Position numbers and translations under genes: made by a program
Shown: piece by piece, positions 53,674 to 63,080 of the stretch
Layout of the letters: every line of letters begins with the position of its first letter
How positions within the stretch are numbered: position 1 is the stretch's first letter
Source of the DNA: Clostridiales bacterium
GTDB lineage: Bacteria; Bacillota; Clostridia; Saccharofermentanales; Saccharofermentanaceae
Assembly: GCA_017513085.1 (NCBI GenBank)
Contig: JAFWDK010000023.1
Location: forward strand, 1 to 64,000
Reading direction: 5' to 3'
DNA length: 64,000 bases
The notes under the pieces: model-generated
Databases searched by the model: none
What the model saw: only the letters and a program-made list of their open reading frames with translations
What the model was told of the DNA's origin: nothing

Positions 53674-56600
53674 TCAGCCACCCTGCGGGAGCATGACTGC
53701 CGGCGGGAGCTTGACTGAATCGCCTGCCTTCGGCGTGTAGGATGCATCTAAGTTATTGTACTCCTTGATGAATGCTACTCGCTTATCCGACTCACTATCG
53801 ATCTTGGTTCCGTATACGTGATAGAACAGATCCCACCATGTACGGCATCCGCTATTGTCTGAGAATGTATAAACACCGATTGGAGCATCTGCCGGAACTG
53901 CTGTGGTTTCTGCCGCTGTCGTCGTGGTGTCTTCAGTCGCGGACGTATCGGAAGTCTCCTCAATCGATGTTGAAGATTCGCTGGTCTCGACCGGCTTCTT
54001 CTTACTGCTTCCGCAAGAGTGCACGATCAGAATAATGATCACGATCAAACAGATCACGGAGATCGCTGCCAGAATGAACGGCAGGTAGTTGGTCTCCTCG
54101 CCTTCCTCATCATCAAATCCATCGTCTACTTCTTCTACACGACGGCGAGGCGGGGCAACATTCGGTCTTCCACCCGGTCTTCTGTATTCTCCGCCCTGCT
54201 GACGCTTCGGCACACCAGGGACTTCACTCGAGGATACACTATTCTGCTGCATGTAAGCCGGAACCGAAGAAGCAGCGCCAGCCGCAGCATTGCTGTATGA
54301 ATCATCACTTCTTCCGGATGGTGCAAAATCAAACAGGTCTGCAACAGCCGGAGGCGGATTATCGAAATCGTACTGTTCTTCTGCCGGAGAAGCTCCCTCA
54401 AGGGATGCCGCATAATCGGCCGGTTCATCGAAAGAAGTATAACTGTTCACATTCTCGGCCGGTGCCTGATATTCCGGAACTTCTGCCTGTGGGGCAACAT
54501 AATCCTGTACGGCACTGACCGGTTCTTCCACATAGGGTGCCGGTTCAACAGAAGGTACCTCGTAGCCCGCCGGATCTCCGAAGCTCGGGGCAGCGTCTGC
54601 AACGAATGGAGAAACCGGTGTTCCGGCTGCCTTCGCTCCGCTGATCAGATCATCTTCATCAACCGTGTAAGAACCACGAGCATATACACCTGTGTCTTCG
54701 TAACCGATCGGCGTATCGCTGTTCGTCGGATATGTCGGAGGCGTATAACTCGGTGCCTCGTAAAGCGGCATTTCCGGAACATCGTTGGCGGAAGACTGTG
54801 CGGCTTGCGGAATATCGTTCGATGCGAAAGGAATTACGAAATCATCGCCCACTGCCGGTTCAGGCTGTTGCGGGGCCGGTATCGAAGAAGCCGGTTCGTA
54901 ATCCGACGGATACTCCAGATGCGACTCATACTCTTCATCTGCAGACGGTTCTGCGTCCCCAAAGAAAAGAGGAGTTTCGTCAAACTTCTTCGGATCGTTC
55001 TCAGATTCATTGCTCATAGGCGATTTCACCTCATCATCTGCCTCGAAGACAAGCGGGATCGTCTCGTCTGTCTCCGCAACCGCGCCAGAAGGAGCAATCT
55101 CGGGTTTCGCCGTCTCCTCCGCCGCCTGTTCGGCTTTAGCCGGCTCCGTCTTTTCAGTTGCCACGATTCCGCCAAACGGATCGTCACCGAGGAATAACGG
55201 TGCCTCATCCTTAGCTTCGTTCCTGGCCGGTTCAGAAGCCTTGTCTACAGGCGCCTGTCCACCCACTTCAAAAGAAACGTTCGCCGGTTCTTCTGTCTTC
55301 TTTTCTTCAACCTTATTTTCTTCGTTCTGTGCCTTAATAGCAGCCTTAAAGAACGGATTCTCACTATTTTTCACAGCTACGAAAGGTTCTTCCTTTTTCG
55401 GTGCCGGAGTTGCCGCCTGGGGCATAAGCGCACTCGCGGAAGGCATTTCCGTAACATCTTTGAGCACCGGAGTCTCCGGAGTTTTCGGCTGTACAAAAGG
55501 ACTGGACGCCGGAGCCGTCTGCATTGCCGGAGTTACCGGGAGAACGCCGGTATCACCGAAAGACGGAAGAGATGCAGATTTTGCATCCACTACCGGAAGG
55601 ACCTTTGTCGCGCCATCGTCAACCAGAGAAGATATCGTCGGAGCTGCCGGTTTCTGTGCAGCAACCGGTGCCGCCGGTACGACCGGAGCAGTAGGCGCCG
55701 CCGGAGTTGCCGGCTTCGCAGAAGAGTTCGCATTCGCTTCTTCTTTCATCAGATCATGGATATCGCCAAATACCAGCGGCGGTTCCGGAATCGGTGTTTC
55801 AATAGCTGTCTTCACGGCGTCAGCACTCTCTTTGGCAATGTCTGCGCCCTTGGAAGATGCCGCACCTGCCGCTCCCGCTACTGCACCTGCTACGGCACCT
55901 GCAGCAACGCCTGCGCCGGAAGCTCCAGCGCCGGCAGCCTCTGTTGTCGCATTGACCTGAGCCGCCACCTGGGAAGCAAATGTATTGATACGTCTTCTTT
56001 CTGTCTTATCAGTAACTGTAGTTTGCGGGACTTTCGGCTGAGCCGGGACCGCTGGTTCTTTCTTCGGCTCGACATCCTCGTCTTCGAAGAGCAGAGCATC
56101 CTTCGGAAGCGGCTTCTCTTCCTTCTTCGGGGATTCAAGCGGGATAGCCGGAGCGATGTCGTAATCGTCCACCTCTTCGCCATTATCTTCTTCCACTTCC
56201 TGAACGGCTTTCTTCTTCTTTCTTCCGAAGCCGAAGAAACCGCCACGGTCACTGGACGTAATGTCTTCAACAAAAGAGATCATGAACTGAAGCGGCACAC
56301 CCGGAAGTTTTGCCGCTGCTTCGGTCATTACTACGCTGGCCGCATCGCTCTGGTCTTCCGCATCGTAAAGGATACGGAGAAGTTCCTGCTGTCCCAAGGC
56401 CTCATAGACCTCGCGGTTACAAAGGATGATGCAGTCATCCAGTTTCAGCTGGGCAATATTGGAACACAATGCCGGCGCGGTCTTGGTCGCGCAGAAATTG
56501 AAAAAGTTATCGACTTTCTGTCTTTGTGTGTTGATCGCATCGATACGGATATCTGCCGCGGTCATCGGATACAGAGTATCGTCACGGTAAAGGAATGCCA

Positions 56601-57015
56601 GGCCCTTACCGATCGTGATCGCGAAAGCCTCTGCATCTTTGACGATTACGCCCGCAAAAAAAGGCGCGCGTGCATTATCCTGCTGAATCTTCATTCTTCC
56701 GGTAATGGAAGTTGCTGTATTGACCATCTCACCGATCTGGTCATCCAGAGATCTTCTTCCTGACTTCAATTCCGTGCCCAGGCGGCGCAATACCGGCTCA
56801 TAGGGCGGCAACACATTCGGATCCTGATCCGGATTCGTCTGGTGCGAAAAAATCGAAAAGAAAAAGCCTCTATCTTCTTTATCATTAGTCAGATCCGCCG
56901 AACGGGCCACGGTCTTGCTGGTCACGCGGCCATCCATGTAAAAGGCGTCTGTCAGTTCCGCTGTCGGGAAATATCTAGCTGTTAAAGTAGTCGCTAGACG
57001 AGTCTGCTTAGCCAT
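53674..57015 (-). CDS. Large one-pass protein with degenerate PP2C-like head and LysM-like external tail
   Basis: The 1113-residue protein starts with about 260 cytoplasmic residues that recall PP2C phosphatases (ITIGKGLAFLYRDDTLYPMT; LKLDDCIILCNREVYEALGQ; SFVEDI), but the metal-binding Asp motifs (DGhGG) are absent, so it is a likely pseudo-phosphatase. About 700 disordered residues follow, rich in Ala, Pro and Glu. One membrane helix lies near 977-998 (ILAAISVICLIVIIILIV), and the external end (TWWDLFYHVYG, NLDASYTPKAGDSVKLP) resembles LysM. The topology links a cytoplasmic sensor to cell-wall binding. The start at 57015 follows GGAGGAG. No named family was recognised. Confidence 0.82.
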   Translation of the reverse strand: MAKQTRLATTLTARYFPTAELTDAFYMDGRVTSKTVARSADLTNDKEDRGFFFSIFSHQTNPDQDPNVLPPYEPVLRRLGTELKSGRRSLDDQIGEMVNTATSITGRMKIQQDNARAPFFAGVIVKDAEAFAITIGKGLAFLYRDDTLYPMTAADIRIDAINTQRQKVDNFFNFCATKTAPALCSNIAQLKLDDCIILCNREVYEALGQQELLRILYDAEDQSDAASVVMTEAAAKLPGVPLQFMISFVEDITSSDRGGFFGFGRKKKKAVQEVEEDNGEEVDDYDIAPAIPLESPKKEEKPLPKDALLFEDEDVEPKKEPAVPAQPKVPQTTVTDKTERRRINTFASQVAAQVNATTEAAGAGASGAGVAAGAVAGAVAGAAGAASSKGADIAKESADAVKTAIETPIPEPPLVFGDIHDLMKEEANANSSAKPATPAAPTAPVVPAAPVAAQKPAAPTISSLVDDGATKVLPVVDAKSASLPSFGDTGVLPVTPAMQTAPASSPFVQPKTPETPVLKDVTEMPSASALMPQAATPAPKKEEPFVAVKNSENPFFKAAIKAQNEENKVEEKKTEEPANVSFEVGGQAPVDKASEPARNEAKDEAPLFLGDDPFGGIVATEKTEPAKAEQAAEETAKPEIAPSGAVAETDETIPLVFEADDEVKSPMSNESENDPKKFDETPLFFGDAEPSADEEYESHLEYPSDYEPASSIPAPQQPEPAVGDDFVIPFASNDIPQAAQSSANDVPEMPLYEAPSYTPPTYPTNSDTPIGYEDTGVYARGSYTVDEDDLISGAKAAGTPVSPFVADAAPSFGDPAGYEVPSVEPAPYVEEPVSAVQDYVAPQAEVPEYQAPAENVNSYTSFDEPADYAASLEGASPAEEQYDFDNPPPAVADLFDFAPSGRSDDSYSNAAAGAASSVPAYMQQNSVSSSEVPGVPKRQQGGEYRRPGGRPNVAPPRRRVEEVDDGFDDEEGEETNYLPFILAAISVICLIVIIILIVHSCGSSKKKPVETSESSTSIEETSDTSATEDTTTTAAETTAVPADAPIGVYTFSDNSGCRTWWDLFYHVYGTKIDSESDKRVAFIKEYNNLDASYTPKAGDSVKLPPAVMLPQGG

Positions 57016-57127
57016 AAAAAAGCTCCTCCAAATTATGGGTAAACCCACTACTTCCTGTTAATTATATCATAATGTCTTTTTATGCAAGCAGATGGAGTCT
57101 GAAAATTTCAACAAATTTCCAACTTTT

Positions 57128-58954
57128 TCACGACATTTCCTTAACATAGCTCTCCATATCTCTGGAAAGGGCGTCAAACGGTGCGCAGCCGAGGTCCAGA
57201 TAGGCTGTTATAACGTCTTCCGGAGAAACTTTTCCGTCCAGTTTTTCGATAGCAGTATTGATGATCTCGGACGTAAAAAGATACCCGAAAGCATACTCGA
57301 GCGCATAACCCTGGCTTCCCGTGATCCGGGTCCAGTATTCGTCCATGACTTTATCATCCTGTCCGTATTTCTTTATGTATGTCAGACAACGGTCATAATC
57401 CCATCCTTCGTACTCTACGCCCATGGAAAGTCTGGCAGAGACCAGCGCGGAATAGAAAAGATCCGCCATCCACGCCGATTGCGCTAATTCCTGCTCGAAC
57501 GGGGCATATTGGATCATCCTCCATTCGGAATACTGCGCCCAGCCTTCCGCGTACGGCAGACTGGCAGCAAACGCCTGATATTTGTTACCCAGCGTCTCCG
57601 CCTGATACTGATGCTGGTAGAGGTGACCCGGATACATCTCGTGGCTGACAATCGTAAACATATCGTAGCGCGAATCTTCAAAAAGTCCGGTATTCACCCA
57701 AACCTGGTGCTTCGTATAGTTATCGATCGGAGATACATAGTACATCGCCGGTGGCATGGACTCCGCGAATTCCTTCGGCACTTCATAGACAGCCACCGTA
57801 TTGCTGCCGATCGCCGGATAATGCTCCTTGGTAAACCGCTCACACCAGTCTCTCGCCTCATCAAAAGACAAGCCTCCGAACTGGAACAGTGTACCCTTTT
57901 GTTTCCATGTCGGATAGTAAGTATCGTAGATCTCATCGATCGACTTCTGTAAAAACTTGATGCCCTCTTCCGGCGTCATGGATGTACCTGACTTCGTCCG
58001 GAAAAGCGCTTCATAGTAATCTTTTCCTCCCGGAGCAGAGATCATGGTCTTGTTTCCTTTGGAGGATCCCTTCAAGGCAGTAAGCCTCTCGATCAGCATC
58101 TCATATGTCGGGAAGTACTTCTCTTCAAGTAATTCCGAATTCTTCCGGATGAAGGATTTAGATTCCGTAGAAGAAAGTTTCAGCGCGCCCACCCGGCTTT
58201 CAAATGTAGTGCGCATGAAGTGAACATCCTTGTCCTCGATCATCTTCTTGCAATCCTTGATGATCAGATCAAGTGTTTCATCCGACCAGCCGGCTCCCAT
58301 TGAACTTCTGGTCTCCTCGATAGTCATTGCATTATCGAAATACTCGTAGAAATCTTCCAGGATCTTCAAATACCGGTCGACATCCGACTTGCTCTTGAAC
58401 TGGATCAAGGACATAAGGAGCGGGTAAGAGATCTGTTGTCCGGAAGACGGATTCAATGCAGGGATGAACTGATGGTGTTTGTAAACTTCCATCTTGTTCT
58501 GAAAATCAAAAAGCATATCCTCTCTCAGCCTGTTTTCACTTTCACTGAGATTGGAAGTATCCAGTTTTTCCAGATAATCGATACACTCCTTGTACGAAGC
58601 CACAGCCTGATCATAGATCGCATCACTGTTCGCGGCCAGACCTTTGGTCGGCCAATCCGTATAATACCTTGTCGGGTCGTCAAAGGAGTAGTATGTATTC
58701 AGAATATCCGGTGAGCCGACAAAAAGGCTCATGTCCAGATCGCGCAGTTTTTTCGCGTCTTCTGTCATGTCGTCATCCGTCGGTACCACGATACCCCACG
58801 GATCAGACGGTTCCTGTCCTTTTTTGGTGGTCAGCGTCGGCGGCGTGGCCACAGCCCTCTGTCCGGAACTTCCGGAACAGGCTGCTAATGGCATTATAAA
58901 GGAGGCAACAGTCAGAACAAGCGCCCCTCCTCGTAGTGTCTTTTTACTTTTCAT
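57128..58954 (-). CDS. DUF885 lipoprotein, copy 1
   Basis: A lipoprotein signal (LVLTVASFIMPLAACSG) is followed by a DUF885 domain, which has the metallopeptidase-like motif SHEMYPGHLYQHQYQ (HExxPGH). Related proteins include putative zinc carboxypeptidase-like enzymes, but activity is not established. The 608-residue length is typical. I chose the Met at 58954, just after a GGGGAT site; longer frames to 59008 have no signal peptide at their very start. A paralogue lies just upstream at 59034. Confidence 0.88.
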   Translation of the reverse strand: MKSKKTLRGGALVLTVASFIMPLAACSGSSGQRAVATPPTLTTKKGQEPSDPWGIVVPTDDDMTEDAKKLRDLDMSLFVGSPDILNTYYSFDDPTRYYTDWPTKGLAANSDAIYDQAVASYKECIDYLEKLDTSNLSESENRLREDMLFDFQNKMEVYKHHQFIPALNPSSGQQISYPLLMSLIQFKSKSDVDRYLKILEDFYEYFDNAMTIEETRSSMGAGWSDETLDLIIKDCKKMIEDKDVHFMRTTFESRVGALKLSSTESKSFIRKNSELLEEKYFPTYEMLIERLTALKGSSKGNKTMISAPGGKDYYEALFRTKSGTSMTPEEGIKFLQKSIDEIYDTYYPTWKQKGTLFQFGGLSFDEARDWCERFTKEHYPAIGSNTVAVYEVPKEFAESMPPAMYYVSPIDNYTKHQVWVNTGLFEDSRYDMFTIVSHEMYPGHLYQHQYQAETLGNKYQAFAASLPYAEGWAQYSEWRMIQYAPFEQELAQSAWMADLFYSALVSARLSMGVEYEGWDYDRCLTYIKKYGQDDKVMDEYWTRITGSQGYALEYAFGYLFTSEIINTAIEKLDGKVSPEDVITAYLDLGCAPFDALSRDMESYVKEMS

Positions 58955-59033
58955 ATCCCCAAAATGCATAGTGTTATGTGCTTCCGCCACGGCACCGGAC
59001 TTTGGCACCGTGGCAGAAGATTCGTCTATAGTA

Positions 59034-60989
59034 TTATTTCTGCTCGTCTACATAGAGCTGCATGTACTTGGACAAAAGGTCGAAATTGCTCGGGCCCATG
59101 TTCAGGTAAGCGGCATGGATCTTATCTACGCTGACATCCGGATTATTCTTGATCGCATCGTTAATGATCTGGGTGCAGTTCATGTTTCCGAAGCAGTAAG
59201 GCGTAATGTAGCAAGGAATCTCCACGTCCATGTCATAGAAGAACTCCGCTGCCTCGCTTGCCTGTCCGCCGAAAAGAGGAGTCAGATATTTCACCACATC
59301 ATCATAGCTCCAATCCTCGTAGTGGATACCGATATCCACGCGAGCATGGATATAGTAATTGACAAGATCTTTGTTCAGCTTGAAATAACGGTAAATATTC
59401 TGGCTATAATCGGTAAGACCCATGATGTAGTTCTCGCAATATGTGGACCAGCCCTCTTTATATGCCGTGGATCCGCCGGTCTTCTGATAATAGTTGTTCA
59501 GATGGGCAATGTGGTAAACCGCCTCATAAAGGTGGCCCGGGTATGCCTCGTGCGCAACGGTCGGGATCATATCGCCCAATCCGGTGCTGTTGTCATTCAG
59601 AAGCAGCTGGTTCTTCTTAAGGTTATCAAGCTGTGTGGTCATATAGGCAGCCGGTGAGAAGTTCTCTGACATTTCCTTCGGAACATGGAATGTGTAGTAC
59701 TCATGATCCGGAAGCGCCGGGAAATCGGTTTTGATCTTATCTTTACAGAATTCGATGTCTTTTTCAAAAGAACCCGTCGTGTATTCGTCCGACTGATTCG
59801 ACATGATCTGCTGCTGTTCCTGCGGAGTCATCTTGAATACAAGCTGAGTCATCTCCTTCGTCGTGGAGTCGATCTTATCCTCGAGAATCTTGATGGCTTC
59901 TTCTACTGTCAGCGAAGTACCGGAACGAAGCTGGAAGTAATACTCGTAGAATTCTTTTCCGTCTTTCAGTTCACAAAGATGGCCTTGTGTCTTCGCGGTA
60001 CCGTAAAGATCCTTGATGCCCTTCTCCAACATCTGGTATGCCGGGAAGAAGGCTTCCTCAAGTGCTTTTTTATTCTCATCGATCAGACGTGTCTTCTCAG
60101 CCTGATCGATATCCAGTGCATTGATCTTCTCATCAAATGTCGTGAAAAGATAGTTTCCGTCGTGGTCTTTATAAACAGCCACGCAGGAATCCGCAATATT
60201 TTCCAGATACTTGTCTGGAAGAGAATTGCCCAATTCTGCTCTCTTCTGCTCATACTTCAGAAGGGACTCGAAGTAAGGATAGGTATCTCTCAGCATTTTG
60301 ATATAGCGCTCGGCAGATTCAACATCTTCGATCTGAAGTGTCGCGAAAAGGAGCGGTAACTCCGTCTGAACGCCTGTCAAAGAGTTCAGTGTGGCCGTCA
60401 TGTACTCGAATTTTTCGCCTCTCTTAGAGAACTCGATATCAGCTTTGATGGTCTCATAGAGCATCTTGTCTTCCAGACTCAGATCATCAACATTGATCTT
60501 TGCCAGTTCTTTTTCAATCTCTTCGACTTCTTTCTTATCGTTCTCGTCGTCTTCTTCCGACCAGCATTCCAGTCCCTGTTCCGGCCATTCGATTCCAAGA
60601 TTTTCAGGATGGTCGAGTGTAAACTCCAGGTCAATGATGTCACTGAAACTCTCCTTAAAGAGCTTCTCGTCCAGATCGTGAAGGATCTTGGCGGATTCAC
60701 CGGAAGGTGCAGCGGTGGACGATGGAGTAGTATCTTTGGTAGTATCGTCTGCAGTAGTATCATCTGTGGTATCTGCAGTGGTGTCATCTGTGGTATCTGC
60801 AGTGGTGTCATCCGTGGTTTCGTCAGTTGTGTCGTCCGTGGTTTCTTCCGTAGTTTCCTTCGGCTCGTTAGTTTCACGGCTCGTTCTTGTTTTGCTGGTT
60901 CTTCTCGAGCATGCACAGCTGAAGATCAAAGCTGTCGCCAACACAACACAGCCCAGTTTGCGCATGATCGTTCGAATTGATTTTTTCAT
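59034..60989 (-). CDS. DUF885 lipoprotein with Thr/Asp repeat linker, copy 2
   Basis: A lipobox (ALIFSCACS) precedes a linker of tandem 8-residue Thr/Asp units (residues about 45-85), then a DUF885 domain with the motif AHEAYPGHLYEAVYH. The catalytic-type residues match copy 1, but the rest is only distantly similar. The linker is encoded by 24-base repeats (60739-60852) and can lengthen or shorten by slippage. An AAGGAGAAA site precedes the start. A leader with two small hairpins, GACTC/GAGTC (61004-61023) and CGGTC/GACCG (61046-61059), lies upstream. Confidence 0.9.
   Translation of the reverse strand: MKKSIRTIMRKLGCVVLATALIFSCACSRRTSKTRTSRETNEPKETTEETTDDTTDETTDDTTADTTDDTTADTTDDTTADDTTKDTTPSSTAAPSGESAKILHDLDEKLFKESFSDIIDLEFTLDHPENLGIEWPEQGLECWSEEDDENDKKEVEEIEKELAKINVDDLSLEDKMLYETIKADIEFSKRGEKFEYMTATLNSLTGVQTELPLLFATLQIEDVESAERYIKMLRDTYPYFESLLKYEQKRAELGNSLPDKYLENIADSCVAVYKDHDGNYLFTTFDEKINALDIDQAEKTRLIDENKKALEEAFFPAYQMLEKGIKDLYGTAKTQGHLCELKDGKEFYEYYFQLRSGTSLTVEEAIKILEDKIDSTTKEMTQLVFKMTPQEQQQIMSNQSDEYTTGSFEKDIEFCKDKIKTDFPALPDHEYYTFHVPKEMSENFSPAAYMTTQLDNLKKNQLLLNDNSTGLGDMIPTVAHEAYPGHLYEAVYHIAHLNNYYQKTGGSTAYKEGWSTYCENYIMGLTDYSQNIYRYFKLNKDLVNYYIHARVDIGIHYEDWSYDDVVKYLTPLFGGQASEAAEFFYDMDVEIPCYITPYCFGNMNCTQIINDAIKNNPDVSVDKIHAAYLNMGPSNFDLLSKYMQLYVDEQK
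60739..60852. repeat. In-frame 24-base tandem repeats in the DUF885 linker
   Basis: Units of 24 bases of the form GTGTCATCTGTGGTATCTGC plus AGTG recur about four times with small changes, and encode DDTTADTT on the minus strand. A length change in whole units stays in frame. Confidence 0.75.
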
Positions 60990-61169
60990 CAGGTTTCTCC
61001 TTCCATCCGACTCTCTTCTGAGTCATTCCTTTCCTAAAGCAAATACGGTCTTTTGACCGATAGTCTTATTCTCATGTGTCATTTAATCATATAATATTCT
61101 GCTTGTCATGACTAATTGATCACTCTTTATCAAATTTTTAACTTTATTTTTTGCTCAATTAGACAGGTG

Positions 61170-62297
61170 TTATTCGGTAACTTTCTCACTTCGATAGCTG
61201 AGAAGCGTAATGGCCAGGAGAACAAATGCCATGACAAACAGCGATATGGCCACCATCATCATATTGGCAAGCTTTACTCTGGAATGCAATACATCCTGGA
61301 AAACAATACATATGTTATAGACCGGGATCAGATAGTGAAGGATCGGCGAAGTCCCGAAGCGGAACATCGCCAGCATGGCCGCCATGGTACAGGCCAGCGT
61401 AACCGGAAGCTGTGCGATCTGCGCCTGATTTGCATTCTTGCAGAACAATGAGATCAGTATCCCCAGATTGGAGAACAGATAACAAAGAAGCAAGGCATAA
61501 AGCAGGATCAGCAGGAACTCTGCCGTACTCACCTTGATGCCGGCAAACCCGAATACATCCTCCCATCCATTCGCTTCACAGAGTTTACTGCCTAAGACAT
61601 CCAACCCTATGTAGATGCCGCTGCTGAACAAACTGATGAGAGACACCGACCAGATCTTGCCCATGATCAATGACAAAGGCGAGACCGGTGACAGAAGCGC
61701 CTGATAAAATGTCCCCCGCTGCTTTTCCCCGGCAATACTGTCCGAAGCAAAGTTTGAAATGTTCGCGGTAAGCGGGAGGATCAGCATGTACGGGAGAAGC
61801 ATGGCGATCAGACGGTTGTCATCTTCTTTTTTGTTCAGATCCTCCGCAACGACTTTTCGGAAAGAAATGTCCGGATGCCTGCCCCGGAAAAGTTCGGAAT
61901 AGATCTCTCTGACAAAAGAATCCGCCGTGGATTTGAGGTAGGACGAGATCGTGTCTTCTTCGTGATAATAGATATTCACATTGTGCAGATCAGAAAAATC
62001 CACCAGAACATCGTATTTATGGAAAGACTCCGACTGCATAAAAACTGCCGGCTCTTCCGTGACAGATACCACATAGATCTGCTTTTCGTCGAGTTCTCCG
62101 ATGTTGAGACGGTCCATATTGATCCCGTAAAAATACAGAGTATACTCTTCCGCCTGGGTCGTTGTCGGGCGGATCACTGAGATGCCGACCGTGATCATCA
62201 GAGAAAGGATCGGCAGCACGAAAAAGCCGAAGATCATGCTTTTATCCTTGAAGATCTTCGCTATCTCATGTTGAAATATCAATCGTAATCCGTGCAT
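61170..62297 (-). CDS. ABC-2 type permease of a Nat-like exporter
   Basis: A 375-residue permease with an N-terminal membrane helix (MIFGFFVLPILSLMITVGIS), a large external loop and five more helices from residue 185. The motif SDSIAGEKQRGTFYQALLSP is typical of NatB/ABC-2 permeases. It is the last gene of the operon, 27 bases after the ATPase gene, and pairs with the permease at 63077. Substrate unknown; Nat systems export sodium or drugs. Confidence 0.88.
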   Translation of the reverse strand: MHGLRLIFQHEIAKIFKDKSMIFGFFVLPILSLMITVGISVIRPTTTQAEEYTLYFYGINMDRLNIGELDEKQIYVVSVTEEPAVFMQSESFHKYDVLVDFSDLHNVNIYYHEEDTISSYLKSTADSFVREIYSELFRGRHPDISFRKVVAEDLNKKEDDNRLIAMLLPYMLILPLTANISNFASDSIAGEKQRGTFYQALLSPVSPLSLIMGKIWSVSLISLFSSGIYIGLDVLGSKLCEANGWEDVFGFAGIKVSTAEFLLILLYALLLCYLFSNLGILISLFCKNANQAQIAQLPVTLACTMAAMLAMFRFGTSPILHYLIPVYNICIVFQDVLHSRVKLANMMMVAISLFVMAFVLLAITLLSYRSEKVTE

Positions 62298-62324
62298 CTT
62301 TCGTCTTTTTCCTGTTCCTGGTTT

Positions 62325-63080
62325 TTACTTTTTCGTGATGATGGCCTGCTCCACATGGTTTTCTTCATAAAGCTTTACGAATGCCTCATCGATCGTCGAA
62401 ACATTCTGCGAGGAAGCCAGATCCGAAACATTGCCGCAATAGACGCTTCGGCCGTCGACGATCACGCCGACACGATCCGCAAGACGGCTCACCAGATCCA
62501 GAATATGTGTGGAAAGAATGATACACTTTCCCTCCTGCTTCAACCGAAGGATATACTTCTCGATCAGTTGTTGTGTCAGGATATCCAGACCGTTTGTGGG
62601 CTCATCGAATATGATCGTATCCGGATCATGCAAAAGACAGATTGCAAGCGAAGTTTTCTGCTTCATGCCGGTCGAGAACGTCTCATAACGTCTTTGGGAG
62701 AATTCGGAGATCCCGAAATACTCAAAAAGCTCTTCCTTATTCTTCTTGATCTGTGATTCTTCCATCTCGTACAACCGTCCGTAGTAGTTCGCCAGCTCGT
62801 CCGGTGTAAATTGCCCGTCAAGACGGATCTCATTCGTCAAGAAGGCGATACGGCGACGTACTGCCAGAAGATCCTCATTGATGTCTTTTCCATCGTACGT
62901 GATCTTACCGGATGTCGGGATCAAAAGCGTGGAAAGCATCCTCATCGTCGTGGTCTTACCCGCGCCGTTCGGTCCGAGGAGCGCGAATATCTCGCCGTCG
63001 TTCACTTCCAGAGATACATCTTTGACCGCCTCGACTTTGTTCTTTTTAAATGTTTTTTTCAGATGTTCGATGGTAATCAT
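62325..63080 (-). CDS. ABC transporter ATPase of the Nat-like exporter
   Basis: The 251-residue ATPase has Walker A GPNGAGKTTT, signature FSTGMKQKTSLA and Walker B TIIFDEPTNGLD. The ATG at 63080 follows AAAGGA and overlaps the preceding permease stop by 4 bases (ATGA). It feeds the two permeases on either side. Confidence 0.92.
   Translation of the reverse strand: MITIEHLKKTFKKNKVEAVKDVSLEVNDGEIFALLGPNGAGKTTTMRMLSTLLIPTSGKITYDGKDINEDLLAVRRRIAFLTNEIRLDGQFTPDELANYYGRLYEMEESQIKKNKEELFEYFGISEFSQRRYETFSTGMKQKTSLAICLLHDPDTIIFDEPTNGLDILTQQLIEKYILRLKQEGKCIILSTHILDLVSRLADRVGVIVDGRSVYCGNVSDLASSQNVSTIDEAFVKLYEENHVEQAIITKK

Noticed and set aside
60739..60852. A CRISPR array
   Set aside because: The repeats are contiguous 24-base coding units with no spacers.
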